From Byssochlamys sp. IMV 00236 (Eukaryota > Ascomycota > Eurotiomycetes > Eurotiales > Thermoascaceae): a stretch of DNA of 36,557 nt. A program made the position numbers and the translations under genes. Below the pieces are notes generated by a model. That model ran no database searches, was not told the origin of the DNA, and was given only the letters and a program-made list of their open reading frames with translations. The DNA is taken from NCBI GenBank assembly GCA_001931875.2, contig MSJH02000110.1, positions 1 to 36,557 on the forward strand. The letters run 5' to 3'. Within the stretch, counting starts at the first letter, position 1. Every line of letters starts with the position of its first letter. Shown here in pieces: positions 1 through 9,483 of this stretch.

Positions 1-611
1 AAGGTCAAACATTCACCACCAGCCTTCAAGATACGGGCCTTGACGGTCTTGGTGAAGTGAAGGGCAGCAACAGAGAGCTTGGGGACTTCAAGGAGACGGC
101 TGTCATCAGTGACGGTACCGACAACGACGACAGTGTTGTTACCCTTGGCGCTGCGAACAACACGAGAAAGACTGACGGGAGGACGGTTGACACGAGACAT
201 AAAGAGACGCTTCAAGACGACCTTGTTGAATTTAGCATCAGTACGACGAGCAAGGAAACGGTAAAGCTAAAGAGAAAAGAAAAAAATCGCAAAATGAGAA
301 TTGTGTCATTGTCGTATATGCCTTTTTGCTGTACCTTGACCAATAAAGCCAAGTAAACGTTGTCAGACTTAGGGGAAGTACGGTTGCTGTTCTTAACGTG
401 GTGTTTTTTCAAGTCAATACCCTAATTTCAATTGTAAATGATTAGCATTCCATTGCCTTTACATCATTCTCCATTCACATGCTCTCTCTCTCCCCCTCTT
501 CTGCCTTTATTTTCTTTTCTTTTTTTCTCTCTTTCTCCTCATCAATCCATTCATCTGCTCATTCATCCATCCATTCACCCTCTATAATTGTTGTAATTTG
601 TACTTTACCAT
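1..611 (-). CDS. RPL18: 60S ribosomal protein eL18, 3' end off the window
   Basis: Large-subunit cytosolic ribosomal protein. Predicted exons on the minus strand are 609-611, 335-421 and 266 down past position 1. The introns are 422-608 (187 bp) and 267-334 (68 bp). About 118 of the roughly 186 residues usual for the family are present; the C-terminal third lies outside the window. Family hallmarks seen are [41 protein letters not shown] and a [10 protein letters not shown] stretch. The first exon appears to be the ATG alone: the next exon opens GIDLKKHH directly after a good acceptor, and the only ATG followed by GT upstream is at 609-611. Codons are C-ending and strongly biased, as expected for a highly expressed gene. 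Identity is secure; the ATG-only exon is inferred. Confidence 0.93.
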
Positions 612-778
612 TGTTATAGATGCTTGACAGCTGAAGTATTAAAGAAGGAATCATCTGCTTACAGTCGTTCCGCCCTCAATTGGACAATTGCTTGGAAATA
701 CGGGAACGTTAAATTGCCACTGCAATTAAGAAGTCACAACTGAATCTATTGAAGAATTTTAGTAGCCATTCTTTTCAA

Positions 779-1071
779 ATGTCTTTGACTTACCCCGATT
801 ATTGGCATTAAGACAAGGTTGGCTATGCCTTTGGTACTTTCATAGATCGTCTAATTCGCGCTATTCAGCGTATTGAGGCCCCTGCTCATCGTGCTGCCAC
901 ATGCTTCTTTATAGAGAGAGGCTTCTTTGGCACCGAAGCGTTTCTCGAAATTTTCATCATAATTGATTGTATTCTGCATTTTTCACCAGGTACTTTTTTT
1001 ACTCTTGCCCCCAAAGCGCTGGCCGCATTTAACTTTTATCTCTCAAAATATCAAGCTAATTTTATATATTA
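779..1071 (+). pseudogene. Possible decayed ORF, weakly resembling a gamma-carbonic anhydrase N-terminus
   Basis: A reading frame opens with ATG at 779 and meets TAA at 809-811. It then stays open for 86 codons to a stop at 1069-1071, with many GC-ending codons that contrast with the AT-rich surroundings. The peptide includes VGYAFGTFIDRLIRAIQR and later ERGFFGTEAF. Their order loosely recalls the N-terminus of mitochondrial gamma-carbonic anhydrases, but no hexapeptide-repeat domain follows. No splice pair removes the stop convincingly. I treat it as a possible relic of unknown identity; chance remains possible. Confidence 0.25.
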
Positions 1072-1780
1072 AATGTTATCTTTTAGCCAATAAAGAAGGC
1101 ATAGAAAATCAACTAACGTGTTTATTGTTATTGATTTTGTAATGTGTACGAATGATTTCTGAAAATAGTGTATCAGAAAGAGGGATTGACTCTTTCAAAC
1201 TGCCTTTTGAGGCATTGATCCAATTGATAAGGACAAACCAAGCTCTATATGACTTTGACATGTTTGACCTATTTGATGAGTTAGGCCATCCTATTGTTGC
1301 ATACATATTTTATTTGTATTGGCTTATCGTACATCATTTAGCCCCTTTTCTTTCTATAATTTGTCTACAAGTTGTCGATTTTAGACTTTTACAAAGCTGA
1401 ATACAACAGGAATGGTTCAAAATTAGTGACTGGCACGTAGACATATGAGTGTCCTTATCATATCCATTGTTCTACTGGATCATGACGACGAGTCCAAAGA
1501 TGAACCCTTTAACTGTTCCCCTTTTTGATGTATCACCGCTGCATACGAAGATCTTCATCGATCAAGGGGAGTTGGTCAAGGGTTAGTACTAGTAAGACTG
1601 CCTATCCTTAACTTGTACAATGTATCCATTTGGCATTGGAGAGGGAGGAGGAAGGTGTGCATAATATCTTGAATGTTTTGGGTATTATACACTTTGAGAT
1701 TTGCTATCTTGGTTGTTATTATTCGAATTACAGATAAATAATAGTTGAGCGCGAACTAAAACTTTTTTCTTTTATTGACG
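1072..1780. other. Spacer between the decayed ORF and SPC25
   Basis: About 700 bp of AT-rich sequence. An 82-codon open stretch on the plus strand (1152-1400) and a 65-codon stretch opposite it have no recognisable motif or convincing splice context. I see no RNA gene or repeat. The last 100 bp should contain the SPC25 promoter, but no specific element stands out. Confidence 0.4.
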
Positions 1781-2624
1781 ATGAATACAACTGATCTAAA
1801 GATTGGAGAATATGAACAAAAACTAGATAGAATAATAAATACAATAAAGAATCGCTTTGAAACAAAGACTAAGTCAATTTCAGAGAATGTCAAATCATTT
1901 AGAGCTCGCATCAATGCATTAGAAGAGAATCAAAAACATGCAGTAGAAGGAATAGAAAAGCTAAAAAGGAGTATAAAAGAGTATGAGAAGAGTAAGCGAT
2001 TCTAATAAAGGTTGATTGGCAACTTATATAATACCTCAGAGCTATTGGAAACTAGAGATCCCTCGATACTGGAACGAGAAAAAGAACTAAAGCGAGAACT
2101 TGAAGATCGACAAAGTCAAGCAGATAAACTAGTTGAAGCAATTGGACAATTGAAAGACCTGATACAGAAAATGCAAGAAGAGAGAAAAAGCGTAGAGATT
2201 GAACGAAAGAGCACACAGGCAATGTTCCAAGTACGAGGTTGCATAACACATACAGGATTATCAATAGAGCCTATATCAGAAGGTATACATATTCTTATAA
2301 TCCAATCTTTTCTTGATATTGACTTGTTATAAGATGAGGAATATGATAGAATTAGGTTTACCTATCGAAGGTTGAACCCTGCTCGACCAAAGATAACTTA
2401 TTCTTTTATTTTAAATATAGCAGAATCCAGTATTTACTCAGGTATTTAAAGAAAAAAAGAAATAACAATAAATCATTCACCCAGTATTATATCTTTCTTT
2501 AGTGTCAGATTGTGTGCCAAATATTCCAAATCTACAACATGAAGTGGACGAGTTAAATAAAAGTAGGAACCTATTTGCGTTTATGATCAGAGTAAGGCTG
2601 TTATTAGAAGCATTGACAAAATAA
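1781..2624 (+). CDS. SPC25: Kinetochore protein Spc25 (Ndc80 complex subunit)
   Basis: Spc25 pairs with Spc24 at the centromere-facing end of the Ndc80 complex, which couples kinetochores to microtubules. Predicted exons are 1781-1991, 2040-2282, 2334-2441 and 2503-2624, giving 227 residues; the introns are 48, 51 and 61 bp and all keep frame. Residues 1 to about 145 are a charged coiled coil (for example ILEREKELKRELEDRQ). The C-terminus has the globular Spc25 domain: a TGLSIEPISE strand, then DRIRFTYRRLNPARP, ITYSFILNIAESSIYSV and a final NLFAFMIRVRLLLEAL helix. Length and domain order match fungal Spc25. ATG 1781 is the first in-frame ATG; an in-frame TTG just upstream was not used. The gene lies 59 bp upstream of SEC12 on the same strand. 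Confidence 0.85.
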
Positions 2625-2683
2625 TAAATAATATAAAAAAAGATTTCTTGTGTACAGCTCTTTTTCCCTTTTTTTTTCTACAA

Positions 2684-4138
2684 ATGACTTGCTCTAGTTT
2701 TAAAGTACCTATTGGTTTTCCCATCTTTGGGCTTGCCTTTACTTCCAATGGTCAACTTGTTGTCGGTGGTGGTGGTGGTGCTGGACGTTCTGGTGTAAAA
2801 AATAAGCTGGTAAGAAGAAAAGAAGAAAAAAAAAAGAAATCAGTATGTAATGTATCATTGTCACTAGTCTTTATATAAAATTGATACGCGTCGAAAGGAC
2901 TTGGAAGAGGATGCTTCGTTTGAGTTTTCTTCCGAAGAAGATGCACCCATGAGTTTAGATGTTCATCCAAAAGTTAGCATCATCTCTATAACAAAAAGAA
3001 GAAACTAATATCTTGAATCAGGAATCTATGGTTATAACAGGTGTTAACAGTACAGAAAGCAACATCAAACAAGGCAGTAATGACAATTGCCGTTTATTCA
3101 AAATACTTGATGACAAGTAAAGCGAAGCATAGATTGAGCATACATGTTTATCTAAAATCATCACTATATAGACTAGAACTACAGAAAGCAGTAAACACAT
3201 TAGAAAGCAAACAACTAGAAGATTATCAGGTAAAAAAAAACCCCCATTTATTAGTATAAGAAGAGAGGGAAAGAGAGATTTAGTTACATATATATATGCT
3301 GTGTGATTAGGGTGTAGTACGCTTTAGCTTTGATGGAAATTTGGTTGCAACAGGAACAACAGATGGAAAAGTACATGTATTCAACTATCCTGAACTTGAG
3401 CCACTTTGCATGGCTTTATTGACAAATAACGGAGAGGTTTTGGATGTCGACATCAATTTGGAAAAGGAGAAACTCATCTGTGTGTTGAGCCAAGAACTAA
3501 AACTGATCAACCTTCGCAACAAAAAAAACCTTGGAAAAGTGGTGCAAACCATTAGCTACCCTCTCAAGAATTCGCAAGGTGAATTTAGAGCATTTAGATA
3601 CGGCAGAGGATTCACAAAGGATGTTGGTTTTGCTATTGTCAATGATAAGAAGGGAGCTTACATCGTCAAGTACGATGCTTATACATTTGAGCAGCTGAAA
3701 ATGGTCAAAGTGTCGTCTAAGCCTATAACAGCCGTCGCATTGAGCCAAGATGGCGCTGTGCTTGCCCTTGGTTGTGCAGATTTGACAATTTTTATTGTAG
3801 ATGCATCAAGCTTAAGGGTAAGCAAGAGAAGATAGAAGGCGTGATTTATATCTCATTATATTACGTAGACTCTGGATCGTATCAAGGACGCTCACAGCTT
3901 CTCCATTACCTGTATCGCAATCAGCCCTGATAGACGAGTTGTGGCAAGTGGTTCTGCAGATAATACATGTCGCATCATCACACTTCCTCTTCAATTCTCT
4001 CAGACACTACCGATCAATCCACTTCACACATTAATGTTGGCTCTCTTGGTTGCAGGCATCTTACTGTGGTTGACAACCCTGATCGACATAGAATCCTACT
4101 TCAACCGTGACAACCTCGTGCAGGAGCGTCTTGCATAA
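2684..4138 (+). CDS. SEC12: Sec12/PREB guanine nucleotide exchange factor for Sar1
   Basis: ER membrane WD-repeat protein that loads Sar1 with GTP to start COPII budding. Predicted exons are 2684-2809, 2868-2972, 3022-3116, 3172-3229, 3311-3817 and 3869-4138, giving 386 residues. All five introns (49-81 bp) keep frame. The N-terminus has the Sec12 pattern FPIFGLAF, a glycine run (GGGGGAGRSGVKNKL) like the catalytic potassium-binding loop, and SLYKIDTRRKDLE. Beta-propeller repeats follow (VVRFSFDGNLVATGTTDGKV, PITAVALSQDGAVLALG, ITCIAISPDRRVVASGSADN). A single membrane segment near the C-terminus (MLALLVAGILLWLTTLI) gives tail-anchored type II topology, with a short lumenal tail. Length is close to PREB (about 417) and shorter than yeast Sec12 because the lumenal domain is short. 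A 16-nt gap at 3117 can be bridged only by the 55-bp intron chosen here. Confidence 0.88.
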
Positions 4139-4442
4139 ATACCCCCACGAAATATTTGATGCAAGTTGCTCTTCATAGTTACTACTTAATACGACTTCTT
4201 TATAAAGCTCTTCTATTTGAAATTTCCAAGAATTGTAAACTTCATTAGGTCTTACATTTCACTAGAAAATGAGAAGCAATGTAATCTTTGATTAATATTT
4301 GCTTGAAAAGCAAACCATGAAACAACCGACAATCATTCATAAAGAATTATAGGAATAATATCTTCTCTATACTCTACATGTTTCTTTCTTTTGTGTGTCA
4401 TTTATTCGTTAATCATCTTTTTGTTGTATTAAAAAACTGTTT
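4139..4442. other. Convergent 3' spacer between SEC12 and the small membrane-protein gene
   Basis: 304 bp of AT-rich sequence between two facing stop codons. It must hold both 3' untranslated regions. I see no further ORF, RNA gene or repeat. Confidence 0.6.
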
Positions 4443-4894
4443 TTATTCTCTGTCTTTGTATTGTTTAGCCCACTATTAATATAATGACTATTAGTTTGAT
4501 GTTGAGTTGATGACTTTTTCGAAATTACCATCATTGAAGGAATCCAGCGCTTGGGTTCTTGATAACGAACCTATATAAAATAATGATGAATAAGGAACGA
4601 TTAAAAATTTAAGTGTGCATTACTTCTTTTTCAGCAGAAACTTTCCAAACTACAGCAAGAGCAGCAGTCATACCGATGGCAGCAACGATTGTGTTGGATT
4701 TCCAGTTGTGTGGTCTTGACCACCATCCACCAGCAGGGGACCTTTATATGAAATGGGTTAAAAATCTCTAAATCATTTACAATTGCAGAATTCAGTACCA
4801 GACTTCCTTAGGGTATGGATAACGACGAACAGCGCCCTACGATGGACAAGATGAATAAATGAAATGTGAACATGATTCAACAAAAAAATACCAT
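4443..4894 (-). CDS. Small single-pass membrane protein, 76 residues in five exons
   Basis: Predicted exons on the minus strand are 4892-4894 (ATG alone), 4799-4836, 4624-4741, 4529-4570 and 4443-4472. The introns are 55, 57, 53 and 56 bp and all keep frame. The protein begins MGAVRRYPYPKEVW, continues SPAGGWWSRPHNWKSNT, has one hydrophobic segment (IVAAIGMTAALAVVWKV) and ends RWIPSMMWAKQYKDRE. The proline/tryptophan-rich entry to the membrane segment and the basic flanks look like a small mitochondrial inner-membrane or respiratory-complex accessory protein. I recognise the pattern as conserved among eukaryotic small proteins but cannot name it. It is divergent from EMC3 and convergent with SEC12. 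The clean junctions and a termination signal straight after WAKQYKDRE make the model strong; the function is unknown. Confidence 0.7.
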
Positions 4895-5066
4895 TTCTAA
4901 TGTTTAACAAATGTAAGAACAAAGCAAAATTTCTAAGAAATAGAACGCCTAGGAAAAGTGTGTTCGCCCCGGCTAAAAACCTGTGACGCAAAAGTCACGT
5001 GAGCTGAGATGATAAAGTTGGGCTCCAAACACAGTTTGGAGCACATTTATCAAAAGAGTATATATT
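4895..5066. promoter_or_regulatory. 172-bp bidirectional promoter with an E-box and two inverted repeats
   Basis: This is the whole gap between the divergent start codons of the small membrane-protein gene and EMC3. It holds a palindromic CACGTG at 4996-5001, the core bound by Cbf1/USF-type bHLH factors. It overlaps an inverted repeat GTGAC-N6-GTCAC (4983-4998) whose left arm contains a TGACG half-site. A second perfect 9-bp inverted repeat, GCTCCAAAC-ACA-GTTTGGAGC, lies at 5022-5042. A TATATATT stretch sits at about 5060, next to the EMC3 ATG. Sites are seen directly; use as a shared promoter is inferred. Confidence 0.6.
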
Positions 5067-6253
5067 ATGCCTGAACTGTAAGTTGTATCTTCCCCTATTT
5101 TGTGTATATTTAGATGATGCTAATTGCAACTCATCTACACTAGACAACGCATGATTTTAGATCCCGGTAAGGCTTGCTGTAGACTTGCTCCTTTTTACAC
5201 TTTTAATCGTCTTTTTGTTTTATGCGATATTAGCAATACGTGATTGGGTTTTGATTCCCATCATGATTGTGATGGTCCTTGTAGGTATTCTTCGTCATCA
5301 CATCACAATGTTGATTACTGGCACTCCAAAAACACCGCAACCAAAGGCTATTCGAGAATCGTAATTAATACACAGTTAGACTCTCTCTCATCTATACTCA
5401 CTTTTTGCCACTTTTTTTTTTTTGCAGTAAAGCTCTGTTACGCGCCTTACGTCTAAGAACATTTGGCAACGCGATACCACAACAAGCGTTTGAGGATCGT
5501 AAAAATTACTTGGCTAACGCCTTTGACAGAGGCGAATACTTGAAGAATCCTGCACCCAGCAAAGAAACTGGTGCTCCACCTAATCCTATGACAGATCCAG
5601 ACATGATGGAAGGTATGATGGATGGTTTAAAGAAGCAATTGACAAACATGGTGCCTCAAATGATTATTATGGGGTGGATCAACTTTTTCTTTCAAGGATT
5701 CGTTGTTAGTAAGTTAATTATTCTTTACCCTTTTTTGCAGCTCAGTAAACCACTTGTTATGCACATTTTAGCTAAACTTCCTTTTCCTTTGACACCTCGG
5801 TTCAAATCTATGCTGCAGAGCGGTGTGGACACGCGTGATATGGATGTCAGTTGGGTTTCTTCTCTTTCATGGTACTTTTTAAACTTGTTTGGTTTAGGAA
5901 GTGTCTTTTCCTTGATTCTTGGAGATAACAATGGTAAGATTTAATTAAAAGAAGAACAATAGTAGTTTGAACTCTTTCCCTCTTTAGCTGCTGGCGTAGA
6001 TATGACAGCAATGAGCGCCATGCCTGGTATGATGCCTGGTATGGGTCAACCGGGTCAACCTCAAGATTTCAATAAGCTCTTCTTGGCAGAGAAAGAAAAT
6101 ATCATGATTACGCCTCATCAATGGGAGCTACAAGATATTGAGCAAAGATTGTTGGAAAAATACGGCAAGAGACCATATAATCAACAGAGAAGGAAAAGTT
6201 ATGCGGAAGCTGTGAAAACAACGCCACCCAAAAAGGGCAATAAACGTCGCTGA
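5067..6253 (+). CDS. EMC3: ER membrane protein complex subunit 3 (EMC3)
   Basis: Core subunit of the EMC insertase and member of the Oxa1/YidC/Get1 superfamily; it inserts tail-anchored and multipass proteins into the ER membrane. Predicted exons are 5067-5077, 5144-5166, 5234-5360, 5428-5708, 5772-5933 and 5988-6253, giving 289 residues; introns are 54-67 bp. The start MPELQRMILDPAIRDWVLIP matches the family N-terminus. Family hallmarks follow: GILRHHITMLI, PNPMTDPDMMEGMM, VPQMIIMGWINFFFQGFV, LPFPLTPRFKSMLQ, DVSWVSSLSWYFLNLFGL and SVFSLILGDNN. Three membrane segments match the EMC3 fold. The cytosolic tail carries a GM-rich patch and ends in basic residues. The 11-nt and 23-nt first exons are inferred from conservation. 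The stop lies 8 bp from the stop of the convergent protease gene. Confidence 0.9.
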
Positions 6254-6261
6254 ATGCTTTA

Positions 6262-7654
6262 TTAATGCTTGGATTTAGCTAATCCTACCCGTGCGTTACC
6301 AAAATCATAAACTGAATAATAACTTCTTAAGAATGTATCACCCAAAATAGCGAGAGGAGTATCAGCTTCTCCTATACCAGAGAAGCACAAGTTATTGAAA
6401 GGATTAATGTCAACAGACCTTTTGACTCTGACAATGTCCCTGAGAGGAATAGGAAATTCTTGACCGCCTAAACTGAACGTGATGGTTTCGTCTGATTTTG
6501 AGTCTGCCAAGTCGCATGGCATGCGCCAACCATAAAAAAAGTTATACTGAGCCCCAGGGATGGATGCATGAATAGCTCTTGACAGGGCTGTTGGAAGAAT
6601 AATCAAAGTGGTTCCTGTGTCCACAATAGCAGGCATGCTTGTACCATTCATGATATCTTTACCCTTCACACCGATACCATTTAAATCAACTTGCCAATAC
6701 GTCTTTTCAGTTAATGGAACGTACTTGAGTTCTCCTTCAAAATGTTCCTTGTTTATATCACCGAAAAGCTACAAAATAAGCATCTGTGTGTTATAATCAT
6801 TTCACTGCTATCCTTAATGTACTTACGATTTCGCCTCTTCCACCATCACGAGGGTGGCCCAAATAAAAGCTAACTACAGGATCAGCTATTCGTCCCGAAC
6901 GAAACAAATCCTCAACGATTGAGCTTTGAAGCCCTGTATAAGCCAGCGGAGGGAACCCCAGGCCAAAGATACCGTCCATGTACTTATCACGGGATAAATC
7001 TACCGTTTCGGCAGAGACTAAGCCCAAGAGCTGACGATCCTGCGTAACCTTGCCGATATGTACAGAATCTATGCCAACGTAGCCTCTGACGCTTGATCCG
7101 TCTCCGTACTGGAGCCTCCAGGTCTTGTTGTTAACAATTTCAAATGATGAAGACTTGGTAGGATCAAATCGACGGTGTGTACCACAAGACTGAAGGCAAG
7201 AAGTAGACGGTATCCAGATATCTGAACTTCCCGTATCAAAATCCATAGTAAACCTTTGTGGAGGCGTTCCAATAGATATTTCACCAATATACTTTTTTTT
7301 TTTAAAAAAAAAAAAAGGACAGCTTAATTTGAATGTGATATATGTGTAATCATGTATGGGGAAGGTTACCTCTATATCAACATAGACACTTTCTAATTCA
7401 ACACCTGAGATAGCCGAACTGATGCGCCCATTAAGCTCATTATCTACTATGCCATATTTACCAAGTGCGCGTTTGATACGAGCTAATGTGCTCATAGCGC
7501 GTCCGTCAGTATGCTCGAGCTCAACACTATACGAGATCGTTAATGTACTTCTTTGCGTTATGATAATAACTACTTACTTTAGAGTCGATTGTGCTGTTAC
7601 TGTAAGAATTATCTGGCTAGTAATAAGCCAAGCTATTAACTGATTATTACGCAT
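6262..7654 (-). CDS. Secreted pepsin-family (A1) aspartic protease
   Basis: Acid endopeptidase of the rhizopuspepsin/pepsin type. Predicted exons on the minus strand are 7578-7654, 7370-7526, 6827-7291 and 6262-6768, giving 401 residues; introns are 50, 78 and 58 bp. Residues 1 to about 22 form a signal peptide (MRNNQLIAWLITSQIILTVT). A propeptide of about 55 residues contains ARIKRALGKYG. The mature region opens YIGEISIGTPPQ with active-site Asp97 in FDTGSSDIW. The flap is LQYGDGSSVRGYVG, and the second active-site Asp283 lies in AIVDTGTTLI. Cys pairs in CLQSC and between MPCDL and NLCF match the expected disulfides, and AILGDTFLRSYYSVYDF closes the fold. Both catalytic aspartates are intact, so it is probably an active secreted enzyme. 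The acceptor at 7292 lies at the end of an A-run within a T11/A13 homopolymer. Confidence 0.92.
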
Positions 7655-9483
7655 TGTAAAAGTTAAAAAGAACCAAGAAGAAAGAACCCGTACAAGAGAC
7701 AAATGGAAATTTATATTTTATACTCTAGTTTAGGTGTATGCATTTATGTCTCTCCTTGATAGAAACTAAGAATAAGAATGAATTTCAATTCGTGGTTTTA
7801 CAGTTAAAAGCACAAGTGTTCTTTAAGTGAGTCTGCTCAATTTTAACTGATGACATGTTCTATTACCGTCAATACTCTATGTAAAATATACAATAATTCT
7901 TCACAAGTTCAATTAAATAATACCTATGAAAGCAAGGATAGATACAAGACTGGGTATCCTTTATTATGGTTTGATGATCCTGTTGCTTCTACGTGACAAA
8001 AAAACCCCTCGTAAGATGATCGGGAATATTCATATCTCAACTGAACTACTTAATTTATTATTATTATTATTGTAATTATATTCAATGACACCCTCTTGGT
8101 TTTTCTTCTTATTAAGGAATGAGTTAATACAGCACACAGTGAACTTTAACTCTTTACATAGATTAAATAGTACAGTGATGCTATACATATGGCACACTAT
8201 TAAATTTTGTACCTTATACCACGCCGTCATACCGTGTTTGACATAACAGAGCATTCACAACGCTTTTTAGAACAATTCAATGCTGTTTTATAGTATCTTT
8301 TTGGAAGGAAAAAAAGTGTGTATATTTTGAGTTTATACTAGGTCAACCGCATAATACTTTCAAAGGCCATCCTATAGAATAACTTTTTAAATGATAGCCC
8401 TTTCATTTCTTTGAAAAGGTGTGCATGTACTAGAATGCCACAGCCCCAACTGAAGCTACTTTGCCAATTTGGAAATTCCTGCAGAGACAAGCTGCAAGAA
8501 TTAAAGACTTGGGTTATTGTCCTTTTCTTTACTACAAGCTGCAAGAGCTATTCTGCAATACCCTATAGAATAGAAACTAGGTACTTTAGTGCTTGACGTA
8601 TATAGTAGCGTTTCAAATATGACTTTCCTTCTTGAAGGGTCCTTCTCCCACGCCGGCTTCACTACGGGTAATTTTTCTCTTTCTGAAGGGCTTACAGGTC
8701 TTGTTATTCTGACTAAACACTCTAATTAAGAGCGAAGCTGCCACTTTGAAAGTTGAAATTAAGCCAATAAAACTTTGGCCCGAGGAGGGCAACAGTTTTG
8801 ATCTTGCTGAAATAAAGAACCTACAGTCATATTGTTCCTAATTTAAAACAAAAACATGCCTGACAAAGTGTCTGCGATAAACTGAATCTGGCTGTGTTTC
8901 GAGTCATGATATCATTAGGAACTAGGATAATGGGCCATCATAAAACACTATGACATTACGAGTCTCACAAGTGCTTTTACTAGTGTATCATACACGGCAC
9001 AATAAGAACTTGAACTTTTAAAAGCGTCAAAAAATAAGAGTAAGACGTATCACTGAAAAGTGAAGTACTTTTACATTATAGTCACACTGTAACCTAGTTT
9101 GTAATGGTAGCTGGAAGTTATGCTGCATCTATCCTTGCCCTAAGTTTAGGTGTGTGATATACTGAAAGACGATTAACAGGTTTAACTTCACATCATGTCT
9201 CCAAGGAAGTACTCTGTTAAATTAGTCTAGGCTTGTAATTGTGCAATATCTATAGCAACAGAGTTACAACCACCTACAGAACAAGTTTGGAATTGTATTT
9301 ATGAACAAGATAATATACCAGTATCTTACAAAACCAGCCTCACAAGTTAAAGTAACAACAATAGTATTACTAAATTATTCTAAAGTAGCTCGAGTTCTTT
9401 ATATAATTTTTGAATTTTTTTATCGTTTTTATACAAATACACAAAATATATACAAATAAATGTACACACAATCATTTGAAGGT
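7655..9483. other. 1.8-kb spacer, possibly with decayed coding sequence at about 8340-8900
   Basis: No intact gene is recognisable. Open stretches of 60-75 codons occur on both strands near 8340-8600. A less AT-rich block at about 8440-8830 includes a short frame reading TLKVEIKPIKLWPEEG near 8750. They do not join into a gene by plausible splicing and match no family I know. The flanking 500 bp on each side is AT-rich and featureless, apart from presumptive promoter DNA for the protease near 7660-7730. Confidence 0.35.

Noticed and set aside
1109..1400. Overlapping 65- and 82-codon ORFs on opposite strands
   Set aside because: Neither has a recognisable domain or a sensible gene context; kept as spacer.
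3117..3132. A 16-nt GTAAAG...CATAG 'intron' that would also restore frame in SEC12
   Set aside because: Far too short to splice. The 55-bp intron 3117-3171 restores the same frame and gives a better match to the family.
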